This document shows positions 1 to 7,273 of a DNA stretch of 15,932 bases, piece by piece. Position 1 is the stretch's first letter, and every line of letters starts with the position of its first letter. The position numbers and the translations under genes were made by a program. Below the pieces are notes generated by a model. That model searched no databases, was not told where the DNA came from, and saw nothing but the letters and a program-made list of their open reading frames with translations. Origin of the DNA: Rickettsiales bacterium (GTDB lineage Bacteria > Pseudomonadota > Alphaproteobacteria > TMED109 > TMED131); contig NZFJ01000035.1 in assembly GCA_002690625.1 (NCBI GenBank), positions 1-15,932 of the forward strand, in the 5' to 3' direction.

Positions 1-66
1 ATTTATAGAAAAAAGATTTAGATATTTCATCGCTATTACTAACTATTATTAAATTAATTTACATGA

Positions 67-72
67 TATTAT
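67..72 (+). promoter_or_regulatory. Candidate -10 box for the SRP RNA gene
   Basis: TATTAT at 67-72 matches the -10 consensus TATAAT at five of six positions. It ends seven bases before position 80, where the 5' strand of the SRP RNA closing helix begins, which is the right distance for a transcription start there. I see no good -35 hexamer 16-18 bases upstream, so the call rests on the -10 match and its spacing. The remaining bases 1-66 hold nothing else I can identify. Confidence 0.4.
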
Positions 73-79
73 AAATTTT

Positions 80-170
80 GGAAGGTTTAGTTGGGTATAT
101 ATAATTATAAATCCAGTCAGGTCTGAAAAGAAGCAGCTGTAATATTTATGTGTAGGTCGACTTACCTTCC
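80..170 (+). ncRNA. ffs: 4.5S signal recognition particle RNA (bacterial small SRP RNA)
   Basis: This is the RNA core of the signal recognition particle. It binds the Ffh M domain and speeds assembly of Ffh with the receptor FtsY during co-translational targeting to the membrane. The diagnostic domain IV is clear: GTCAGG (116-121), a three-pair stem TCT/AGA (122-124 with 129-131) closed by a GAAA tetraloop (125-128), then AGCAGC (132-137). The two asymmetric strands form the internal loop that contacts Ffh. The ends are set by the complementary strands GGAAGGT (80-86) and ACCTTCC (164-170), giving about 91 nt, the usual size for the small bacterial form without an Alu domain. The usual GGAA tetraloop is here GAAA, still of the GNRA class. 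The gene sits directly upstream of dnaX, a common alphaproteobacterial arrangement. Exact ends could differ by one or two bases. Confidence 0.93.
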
Positions 171-182
171 TAAAGGAAAATT

Positions 183-1418
183 ATGGCTGATTATAAAGTA
201 TTATCTAGAAAATATAGACCTAAAAAACTAAAGGATGTAATAGGACAAGGTTTCTCTACAAAAGCCTTAAATAATGCGTTTGTTCTAAATAAAATAGCTC
301 ATGCATTCATATTTACTGGAATAAGAGGGGTTGGAAAAACTACAATAGCAAGAATAATAGCAATGGGTTTAAATTGTGAAAAAGAAAAAAGTCCTACAGC
401 TAATCCTTGTGGTAGTTGTAATAATTGTTTGCAGATATTAAATGATAGGTACGAAGACGTTCTAGAAATTGATGCCGCGTCCCACACAGGAGTTGATGAT
501 GTTAGAGAAATTATTAGTTCGTTGAAGTATAGACCTGCAAAAGGTTCTTTTAAAGTTTTTATAATAGACGAAGTTCATATGCTATCAAATTCTGCTTTTA
601 ATGCTTTGCTTAAAACAATAGAAGAACCACCAAGTTATGTGAAATTTATTTTTTGTACTACTGAATTAAATAAAATACCTATTACCATAGTATCCAGATG
701 TCAAAGGTATGATTTAAAAAGAGTTTTAGTTGAAGATATTAGCTTATTTTTAAAAGAGATTATTAATTTAGAAGGCATACAGACATCACAAAAAGTGATA
801 AATATTATTGCTAGATGTTCAGGAGGTTCTATTAGGGATAGTTTAACTATACTAGATCAATGTTTATTAGGCTCTGAAGATAATTTAATTGATTTAGAGC
901 AAGTTTATCAAACTGTTGGCATAACAAATAATCAAACATTATTAGGTTTATTTTATCAAATTATTAGCGGAAAAATGAAAATTTCTTTAGAAAAGACTAA
1001 AGAATTATATCAAAATGGCGCTGAACCAAAACAAATCATAGAAGATTTATTAAGATTAAATTATAATTTAATTTTATATACTGTAAAAAAAGAAAAAAAA
1101 TTAGATGATTACTATGATGAGGATATGCTAAAGCTAATTTTAGAAAAATGTAATTTGCCTTTTTTAAATCAGATATGGCAGATGCTAATAACAGGTAAAG
1201 AAGAAATGCACAAAGTTAACCATCCTATAGAAGCTTTAGAAATTTTAGTTGTTAGGTTGGCATATACTTGTAAATTACCAAGTTTAGAAGAGGTCGTAGA
1301 TATTGTAAAAGATAGAAAAAATTCTATCAATTTGGATGTTAATGATAAAGAAGAAATAGGTGACGATATTAGAAAGATATTAGATATTTTTCCAGAAGGT
1401 AAAATATTGAAACAATAA
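183..1418 (+). CDS. dnaX: DNA polymerase III gamma/tau-type clamp-loader subunit, short form
   Basis: This is the motor subunit of the clamp loader, which uses ATP to load the beta clamp on primed DNA. The AAA+ region is complete: Walker A GIRGVGKT (46-53), four zinc-binding cysteines C65, C76, C79 and C82, Walker B around D129-E130, sensor 1 TTE (159-161), the SRC arginine finger (R172) and sensor 2 in GGSIRDSL (R218). The collar domain III runs to about residue 370. At 411 residues the protein is far shorter than a full tau (643 in E. coli). The long linker and most of the polymerase- and helicase-binding C-terminal region are missing, yet the last residues, FPEGKI (403-408), resemble the end of alphaproteobacterial tau. 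The ATG is preceded by AAAGGA (172-177), which lies only a few bases after the SRP RNA. The two genes are probably transcribed together. ybaB follows after 21 bases. Confidence 0.95.
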   Translation: MADYKVLSRKYRPKKLKDVIGQGFSTKALNNAFVLNKIAHAFIFTGIRGVGKTTIARIIAMGLNCEKEKSPTANPCGSCNNCLQILNDRYEDVLEIDAASHTGVDDVREIISSLKYRPAKGSFKVFIIDEVHMLSNSAFNALLKTIEEPPSYVKFIFCTTELNKIPITIVSRCQRYDLKRVLVEDISLFLKEIINLEGIQTSQKVINIIARCSGGSIRDSLTILDQCLLGSEDNLIDLEQVYQTVGITNNQTLLGLFYQIISGKMKISLEKTKELYQNGAEPKQIIEDLLRLNYNLILYTVKKEKKLDDYYDEDMLKLILEKCNLPFLNQIWQMLITGKEEMHKVNHPIEALEILVVRLAYTCKLPSLEEVVDIVKDRKNSINLDVNDKEEIGDDIRKILDIFPEGKILKQ

Positions 1419-1439
1419 ATATAACATAGGAGAAAGTTT

Positions 1440-1751
1440 ATGAAAAATATGGGAGGATTGCTTCAACAAGCTCAACAAATGCAGAGAAAAATGTTAGAAA
1501 TAGAAAAAAAATTACATGAAATGGAGGTAACTGGTTCAGTAAGTGGCGGCCTTATTAAGGTAATAATGTCTGGAAAAGGAAATGTAAAGTCTATAAAAAT
1601 AGATCCTAGTCTTAAAGAAGATACTGAAGTTTTAGAGGATTTAATTGTAGCTGCTATATCTGAAGCGAAAAAAAATGCAGATAAACTATCAGAAAGTGAA
1701 ATGAAGTCTGTTACTGGAGGAATGCCTATGCCACCTGGAATTAATTTTTAA
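1440..1751 (+). CDS. ybaB: YbaB/EbfC family nucleoid-associated protein
   Basis: This is a small DNA-binding protein of the YbaB/EbfC family, which forms homodimers with a tweezer-like shape and binds DNA with little sequence specificity. The 103-residue length is typical. The N-terminal helix (about residues 3-30) is rich in Gln, Met, Lys and Glu. It is followed by the family's central sheet, including the stretch GLIKVIMSGKGNVKSIKID, and a C-terminal KSVTGGMPMPPGI tail of the kind seen across the family. The ATG is preceded by a strong Shine-Dalgarno sequence, AGGAGA (1428-1433). It lies between dnaX and recR, the classic dnaX-ybaB-recR order, and its stop is two bases from the recR start, so the two are probably translationally coupled. 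The function in recombination or genome organisation is inferred from the family. Confidence 0.93.
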   Translation: MKNMGGLLQQAQQMQRKMLEIEKKLHEMEVTGSVSGGLIKVIMSGKGNVKSIKIDPSLKEDTEVLEDLIVAAISEAKKNADKLSESEMKSVTGGMPMPPGINF

Positions 1752-1753
1752 TA

Positions 1754-2368
1754 ATGAGTTCTTTAGAAATTGATTCATTAATAAAATTATTTTCTAACCT
1801 TCAAGGGATAGGACCTAGATCTGCTCGTAGAATTGTTTTGCAACTAATTAGCAAAAAAAACTCTTTAATGAAACCTTTAGGAAATATGATGATCGATGTT
1901 TCTAATAGGATTAGTAATTGTAAATTTTGTGGCAACTACGATTCTAATAATCCATGTACTATATGTACTGATTCTAAAAGAGATAAAAATATTATTTGTA
2001 TAGTAGAAGAAGTTTCAGATTTATGGGCATTAGAAAGAAGTAACTTTTTTAAAGGAACATATCATGTTCTTGGAGGGACTTTGGACGCATTAAGAGGTAT
2101 TAGTGCTGATAAACTTAATCTAAACAGTTTTTTTGATAAAATAAAAGAAGGAAATATAAAGGAAGTAATTTTAGCTACTTCTTTAACAACTTCTGGACAA
2201 ACAACAGCACATTATATATTAAATAAGTTAAAAAAATTAGACATTAAAATTACTAGACTTGCTAGGGGCTTGCCAGCAGGAGGAGAACTCGATTATATTG
2301 ATGAAGCTACTTTAGGACAAGCAATATTTGAAAGAACTTTAGTACAAGAAAAACAGGATAATGAATAA
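1754..2368 (+). CDS. recR: Recombination mediator protein RecR
   Basis: RecR works with RecO, and RecF where present, to load RecA onto single-stranded DNA at gaps. The domain order is canonical over 204 residues: a helix-hairpin-helix (about 16-27, LQGIGPRSARRI), a C4 zinc finger (C56, C59, C68, C71), a Toprim domain starting at IVEEVSDLWALE (83-94) with HVLGGTLDALRGI (104-116), and the C-terminal segment RLARGLPAGGELDYID (168-183). The stretch SGQTTAHYI (147-155) follows the alphaproteobacterial wording of the motif that precedes it. The ATG begins two bases after the ybaB stop. The 3' end overlaps the def start by 8 bases. No key residue appears lost. Confidence 0.96.
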   Translation: MSSLEIDSLIKLFSNLQGIGPRSARRIVLQLISKKNSLMKPLGNMMIDVSNRISNCKFCGNYDSNNPCTICTDSKRDKNIICIVEEVSDLWALERSNFFKGTYHVLGGTLDALRGISADKLNLNSFFDKIKEGNIKEVILATSLTTSGQTTAHYILNKLKKLDIKITRLARGLPAGGELDYIDEATLGQAIFERTLVQEKQDNE

Positions 2369-2882
2369 ACTAAAAATAATAGTAGCTCCAGATACTAGGT
2401 TGAACCAAATATCTAAAAACGTAATCTCAATCGATAAAGATGTAAAATTAACATTAGATAAAATGCTAGAATGTATGTATGAAAGCAATGGAATAGGATT
2501 AGCAGCTCCTCAAGTAGGAATATTAAAGAGATTAGTAGTCGTTGATTGTAGTGATAAAAAAAATAAAAAAAAACCATTAAAACTAATTAATCCTGAAATA
2601 GTAAAGTTTTCTAATAGATTAGCAGAATTTGAGGAAGGGTGTCTATCACTGCCCACTCAATTTGCTTTAGTTAAAAGACCAGAGCAAGTAAAAATAAATT
2701 TTATAGACGAAGCTGGAAACCCTTGTACTAATACATTTGAAGGACTTGAAGCAACATGTATACAACATGAGATAGATCATTTAAATGGAAAACTATTTGT
2801 AGATCATATTAGTAAATTAAAAAAAAGTATAATTTTAAAAAAGTTACAAAAGTATAAAAAGAAAAACCAAAATAATGTCTAA
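2361..2882 (+). CDS. def: Peptide deformylase
   Basis: This metalloenzyme removes the formyl group from the N-terminal formyl-methionine of new proteins. It pairs with Fmt, encoded next. All three family motifs are intact: GIGLAAPQ (44-51), EGCLS (92-96) with the metal ligand C94, and QHEIDH (135-140) with metal ligands H136 and H140 and the catalytic E137. The length of 173 residues is typical, and the C-terminal tail is lysine-rich. The start overlaps the recR stop by 8 bases and the stop overlaps the fmt start by 8 bases, so translation of the three genes is probably coupled. An intact in-frame A9 tract lies at 2565-2573. Confidence 0.97.
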   Translation: MNKLKIIVAPDTRLNQISKNVISIDKDVKLTLDKMLECMYESNGIGLAAPQVGILKRLVVVDCSDKKNKKKPLKLINPEIVKFSNRLAEFEEGCLSLPTQFALVKRPEQVKINFIDEAGNPCTNTFEGLEATCIQHEIDHLNGKLFVDHISKLKKSIILKKLQKYKKKNQNNV

Positions 2883-3819
2883 AAAACTTAATATAGTCTA
2901 TATGGCTGGAGGTGATGAATTTACTTTAAAACCTTTTTTCTCTATTTTGAATAGTAAACACAATTTATTAGCAATTTATACAAAAAAAATAAAGCTAGTG
3001 GGTAGAGGAAAAAAAAAACTTAATAATTCTTTAGCGCTATTAGCTAAAAAGAAAAATATTCCTATTTTTAATATTGATAAATTTAATAACAAGGAAAACA
3101 AAGAACATCTTGTAAAGTTAAAATTAGATTTTATAATTGTATTTTCTTTTGGGGTTATATTACCTAAAGAAATTTTAGAAATTCCTAAATTTGGTAGTAT
3201 TAATATACATACTTCATTGTTGCCTAAATGGAGAGGGGCGTCACCTATACAACATTCTTTATTAAATAATGAAAAAGAAACAGGTATAACTTTGATTAAA
3301 ATGAACGAAAAATTAGATGAAGGAGATATTGTTTATTCCAAAAAAATTTTTATATATGACTTTGATAACTATCAAACTATTCTTGATAAACTTACAAGCT
3401 TAGCTTCTTCCAATTTGATAAATGTTTTAGAAAATCTAATATTAAATAAAATTAATTTATTGAAACAAGATAATACAAAAGCTACATACTGTTTTAAAAT
3501 AAAAAAAGAGGATACTTATATTAAATTTGATAATTCTGCAGAAACTGTATTAGGAAAAATCAAGGCTTATAGTCCCAAGCCAGGAGCTAAGTGTTTTATT
3601 AAAGGTGAACAGGTTAAAATATTAGAAGCTAAGGTTGAAAATAAAAATATAAAACATGAAAACTACAGTGAGGTATTAGATAATAGGTTGCTAGTTTCAT
3701 GTAAAATTGGTTCAATTAGATTAACAAAAATTCAAAGACCAGGAAAAAATATTATGGACGCTTTACAGGTATTGAATGGTTGGCAAATAAAAAAAGGTTT
3801 AATGTTAAATGAAAATTAA
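2875..3819 (+). CDS. fmt: Methionyl-tRNA formyltransferase
   Basis: Fmt transfers a formyl group from 10-formyl-tetrahydrofolate to the initiator Met-tRNA. The catalytic domain shows N110, H112 and SLLPKWRG (114-121), with the catalytic aspartate D148 in KLDEGDIVY. This matches the N-H-D triad of the formyltransferase family. The N-terminal nucleotide-binding fold is present, but the usual GTPDFA and QPDRPAGRGK motifs are eroded, with only GRGKKK (43-48) retained. The C-terminal OB-like domain runs from about residue 205 and includes YSPKPGAKCF. The length of 314 residues is normal. It forms an overlapping pair with def. In many alphaproteobacteria truA follows; here a transporter permease does, overlapping by 11 bases. 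An A10 tract at 3009-3018 stays in frame. Confidence 0.96.
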   Translation: MSKKLNIVYMAGGDEFTLKPFFSILNSKHNLLAIYTKKIKLVGRGKKKLNNSLALLAKKKNIPIFNIDKFNNKENKEHLVKLKLDFIIVFSFGVILPKEILEIPKFGSINIHTSLLPKWRGASPIQHSLLNNEKETGITLIKMNEKLDEGDIVYSKKIFIYDFDNYQTILDKLTSLASSNLINVLENLILNKINLLKQDNTKATYCFKIKKEDTYIKFDNSAETVLGKIKAYSPKPGAKCFIKGEQVKILEAKVENKNIKHENYSEVLDNRLLVSCKIGSIRLTKIQRPGKNIMDALQVLNGWQIKKGLMLNEN

Positions 3820-4591
3820 TAAAAAAATAGGAAGAGTAAATTGGGTAGGAGTTTTTACTCTTTTTAGAAAGGAAACAAAAAGATTTCTTAAGGTTTACCA
3901 ACAAACCATACTGGCTCCTGCTTTCACATCCTTATTATTTTTTTTAGTAATATCTTTAGCATTAGAATCAAGGGTTTCTTATGAATTTGATTATAAAAAT
4001 TTTCTAGCCCCAGGACTTATTGTAATGGCTATGATGCAAAACGCATTCGCAAATACTTCTTCCTCTATACTAGGGTCGAAAATGCAAGGTAATATTGTAG
4101 ATTTATTAATGCCTCCATTAAACCCTAATGAGATTGTTTTTGCTTATGTAGTAGCAGCAATAATTAGAGCATTTCTTATAGGCATATTAACATTTGCATT
4201 TATTTTTCCATTTACAAGCTTGTTAATTAGTAATTATTTTATTCTTTTATTTTATTCATTAGCAGGGTCAGTGTTCTTGTCTTTATTAGGCTTGATAGTA
4301 GGAATCTGGTCTGAAAAGTTTGATAATATGTCAGGTATAACAAATTTTATAATCACACCACTAACTTTTCTTTCAGGTACTTTCTATACTATTGATAGAT
4401 TACCGGACCCATTTTATTTTATTTGCTTGCTTAATCCTTTTTATTATGTAATAGAAGGCTTTAGAAGCTCCTTTATTAATGAAACATATGATAATTTGGT
4501 TTATGGCATTACTTATATAAGTATGTTAAATATAATTATATATGTTATCTGCTATAAAATTTTAAAAAAAGGCTGGATGTTAAAATCTTAG
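3809..4591 (+). CDS. ABC-2 type transporter permease
   Basis: This is an integral membrane permease of the ABC-2 superfamily, which covers exporters of drugs, polysaccharides and lipids, similar in layout to YadH. The 260 residues give about six hydrophobic segments, near 33-52, 65-88, 109-136, 143-167, 177-196 and 232-252. The C-terminal half carries the family-like motif LNPFYYVIEGFR (208-219). An amphipathic N-terminus with FRKETKRFLKVY precedes the first segment. The substrate cannot be told from sequence. No ATP-binding subunit lies in the window, so the partner must be encoded elsewhere. The ATG overlaps the end of fmt by 11 bases, and argD follows after 10 bases. Its position next to argD-argF recalls a transporter pair found beside the arginine genes in other alphaproteobacteria (from memory). 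Confidence 0.85.
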   Translation: MKINKKIGRVNWVGVFTLFRKETKRFLKVYQQTILAPAFTSLLFFLVISLALESRVSYEFDYKNFLAPGLIVMAMMQNAFANTSSSILGSKMQGNIVDLLMPPLNPNEIVFAYVVAAIIRAFLIGILTFAFIFPFTSLLISNYFILLFYSLAGSVFLSLLGLIVGIWSEKFDNMSGITNFIITPLTFLSGTFYTIDRLPDPFYFICLLNPFYYVIEGFRSSFINETYDNLVYGITYISMLNIIIYVICYKILKKGWMLKS

Positions 4592-4601
4592 TAAATTAAA
4601 A

Positions 4602-5773
4602 ATGTCAGATTATATTTTACCTACATATGCTAGAATAAATATTAGTTTCACTCATGGGAAGGGCGCTTGGTTATTTTCTAATAAAAAAAAATATTTAGAT
4701 TTTGCTGCTGGAATTGCCGTTAATAGTTTGGGACATGCAAACCCTGTTTTAAAAAAGGCTTTAATTTCACAAGCAAGAAAATTATGGCATACCTCAAATC
4801 TTTATAAGATTAACGAACAAGAAAAGGTTGCTGAATATTTATGTAATTTATCATTTGCTGAAAAAGTTTTTTTCTGTAATTCAGGAGCAGAGGCTACGGA
4901 TGGTGCAATCAAAATTATGCGTAAATATCATTATGCTGAAGGAAATAAAAAAAAAAATAAAATAATAGTTTTTGAAAATGCATTTCACGGAAGAACATTA
5001 ACAGGAATACTAGCAGGATCAAACATTAGTCATAGACAAGGATTTCTGCCAAATATTAAATCTACTGGAGGTTTCTTAAGAGTTGGTTTTAATGACATTG
5101 AAGCCTTTAAAAAGTCTATTGATAAAAATACAGCTGGAGTATTTATTGAGCCTATACAGGGAGAAGGAGGGATTAATGTAGCTTCTATAAAATATTTAAG
5201 AGAAATAAAAAAAATATGTAGAAAAAATAAAGTTTTATTAGCCTTTGATGAAGTGCAGAGTGGAATAGGAAGAACAGGAAAGTTTTTTGCACATCAATGG
5301 GGAAATATTAAACCTGATTTATTAACATCAGCTAAGGGATTAGGAGGAGGTTTTCCTGTTGGAGCAATACTAGTAAATAATAAATTAGCTAAACATATGA
5401 AGCCAGGAAGTCATGGTTCTACTTTTGGAGGAAACCAGCTAGCTAGTGCAGTTAGTTTAGCTGTCATTAAAGAAATATCAAAAAAAAATTGTTAAATAAT
5501 GTGATCTCATTAGGAAAATATTTAGAGAATGAAATTAAAAAAATAATTATATCTAATCCATCAAAAATAGACGCTATTTTTGGAAAGGGTCTTATGTTAG
5601 GTATAAAATGTAAAGTTTCTAATATTTTACTCTGTCAAGAATTTAGAAAAAAAGGTTTATTAGTGGTACCTGCTGCTAATAATGTGTTGAGACTTCTTCC
5701 TCCTCTTAACATATCAAAAAAAGAAGCTACAATAGCTATCAATAAGATTAATGAGGTAGTTAGTGGATTATAA
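4602..5773 (+). CDS. argD: Acetylornithine aminotransferase, interrupted by an apparent frameshift
   Basis: This PLP enzyme makes N-acetylornithine in arginine synthesis, and the family can also act as succinyldiaminopimelate transaminase in lysine synthesis. The first frame (4602-5495) carries NSGAEA (93-98), FHGRT (128-132), FDEVQSG (215-221) with the PLP-ring aspartate D216, the Schiff-base lysine K245 in SAKGLGGGFP, and HGSTFGGN (271-278). It stops early at residue 297. The rest continues in another frame (5489-5773) with the family C-terminus: GKGLMLGIK and NVLRLLPPLNI. The switch falls in a run of nine A at 5480-5488. A tenth A, or a -1 slip, joins the two parts as S-K-K-K-L-L-N-N and gives about 390 residues, a normal ArgD length. 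I therefore read both parts as one gene. The cause may be assembly error, slippage-based rescue, or a true recent lesion. Confidence 0.92.
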
Positions 5774-6686
5774 TAAAAATAATTTTTTAAATTTATCAGA
5801 CTTGAATATTAGTAATTTAAATAAAATAATTAAAAGAGCTATAAATTTAAAAAAATTAAGATTTAAAAAAAAACCTTCAAAAAAGTCATTAGATGGTATT
5901 AATTTAGCTATGATTTTTGAAAAACCATCAACTAGAACTAGAGTTTCTTTTGAAATAGCAATTAAAGAATTAGGAGGACAAGTAGTTATTTTAGATGAAA
6001 GCAATACACATTTAGCAAGAGGAGAAACAATTTCTGACACTTCTAGAGTATTAGATAGATATTGTCAAATTTTTATGATAAGGACTAACGATCATAATAA
6101 GTTATTAGAATATAGCCAACATGCAAAAGCACCAATAATTAATGGGCTTAGTAATATTTCCCACCCTTGCCAAGTTTTAGCTGATATCATGACTTTTCAA
6201 GAAAAAAAAGGAAAGATAGAAAAAAAAAATATTACCTGGATAGGAGATATTAATAATGTTTTGTATTCATGGATAGAAGCGTCTAATATTTTTGGATTTA
6301 ATTTAAAAATTGTACATCCTAAGGAAATTAGAGCTAACAAAAATGTGATAGATATTTCTAGAGGTAAAAAAAATATAACATTCACTAATAAAATAGACGA
6401 GGCAACTAACAAAAGTGATTGTATAGTTACTGATACTTGGTTTTCTATGGGGAATAAAAAAAGTAAGAAAATTGAAAAATACTTTCTTCCTTATCAAGTA
6501 AATAAGAAGCTTTTAAAAGAAGCTAAAAAAAATGTAATTTTTATGCATTGTTTACCTGCAACTAGAAATAAAGAAGTTACAAATGATATAATTGAAAATA
6601 AAAATATTTCTGTGGTTTGGGATGAAGCTGAAAATAGACTTCATATACAGAAAGCTATATTAGAATGGTGTATGAATAAGATATGA
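5763..6686 (+). CDS. argF: Ornithine carbamoyltransferase
   Basis: This enzyme condenses ornithine with carbamoyl phosphate to make citrulline, the step after ArgD-derived ornithine in arginine synthesis. The carbamoyl-phosphate motif STRTR (56-60) and HPCQ (134-137) are present, followed by the ornithine-side motifs GDINNV (161-166), DTWFSMG (224-230) and HCLPA (262-266) with catalytic C263. EAENRLH (288-294) closes the domain. The length of 307 residues is typical. I place the start at the GTG at 5763: it has GAGG (5753-5756) at good spacing and keeps the family N-terminus NFLNLSDL. This start overlaps the end of argD by 11 bases, in the frame that argD needs to reach its natural stop. The stop overlaps the next gene as ATGA. 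Confidence 0.95.
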   Translation: MDYNKNNFLNLSDLNISNLNKIIKRAINLKKLRFKKKPSKKSLDGINLAMIFEKPSTRTRVSFEIAIKELGGQVVILDESNTHLARGETISDTSRVLDRYCQIFMIRTNDHNKLLEYSQHAKAPIINGLSNISHPCQVLADIMTFQEKKGKIEKKNITWIGDINNVLYSWIEASNIFGFNLKIVHPKEIRANKNVIDISRGKKNITFTNKIDEATNKSDCIVTDTWFSMGNKKSKKIEKYFLPYQVNKKLLKEAKKNVIFMHCLPATRNKEVTNDIIENKNISVVWDEAENRLHIQKAILEWCMNKI

Positions 6687-7273
6687 TTTTAAAAATACTT
6701 AAAACTATCATAGTTATGCTTTGGTTTACTTTAATAAGTGCATGCTCTTATAAATATGAAGAATATTCAAACAGTGAAGTAAATAATTATAAAGTAATCT
6801 CTATTAAAGCAGGTTCCTTAAAAATAAATAAATTGAATAAGAAACCAATTGAAGAAAAAGACGAAATATTAATTATTATTAATAGAACTTTAAACGAAGG
6901 GTTTGAAGAATGGGTTTTTAATAAATTTAAAATTAAAAATTCTAATAACGAGGCTAATATTAATATACATTCTATAGAAGGAAGCTTAGAAGAAGTAATG
7001 GTAGAGGAAGGTGTAAAATCAATTTTTTTTGGAGAGGACAAAAAATTTAAAATGTATTTAATATTTGATATTGAATTTTTGATAGATAATCAATTCAGAA
7101 AAAAGCTTTCAATTAAATCAGAAATAGAATTTAATTTACGAGATAACCTAACAATAGATAGTAGAAAAAAAATAATTTATTTAACGACTAAGAAGTTATT
7201 ATTTACAATAGACGAAAAGGTAAATAGTGAGTTAAAAAAAGATAATTTTAAAGAGTTAGTAGATTTTATTTAA
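6683..7273 (+). CDS. Predicted lipoprotein of unknown function
   Basis: I do not recognise this 196-residue protein. Residues 1-20 form a lipoprotein signal peptide (two early lysines, then a hydrophobic stretch) ending in the lipobox ISAC, so C21 would be lipid-modified and the protein anchored in the membrane, facing the periplasm. The mature part is highly charged, rich in Lys, Glu, Ile and Asn, and looks like alternating beta strands and helices with no cysteines or obvious catalytic motif. It starts inside the argF stop (ATGA overlap), so it belongs to the rightward operon, and its last 8 bases overlap the end of the convergent lysS. In other alphaproteobacteria hslO often follows argF; this is not that gene. 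A role in envelope assembly would be a guess. Confidence 0.75.
   Translation: MILKILKTIIVMLWFTLISACSYKYEEYSNSEVNNYKVISIKAGSLKINKLNKKPIEEKDEILIIINRTLNEGFEEWVFNKFKIKNSNNEANINIHSIEGSLEEVMVEEGVKSIFFGEDKKFKMYLIFDIEFLIDNQFRKKLSIKSEIEFNLRDNLTIDSRKKIIYLTTKKLLFTIDEKVNSELKKDNFKELVDFI

Noticed and set aside
1083..1100. A programmed gamma/tau frameshift site in dnaX at the A7 and A8 tracts.
   Set aside because: The tracts lie inside the collar domain, not after it, and there is no longer tau frame to shift from or into. A shift there would only truncate the protein.
5489..5773. A separate 94-residue gene starting at TTG 5489.
   Set aside because: Its sequence is the C-terminal part of ArgD (GKGLMLGIK, NVLRLLPPLNI), and the preceding frame stops exactly where that part should begin. 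It is the second half of a frameshifted argD.
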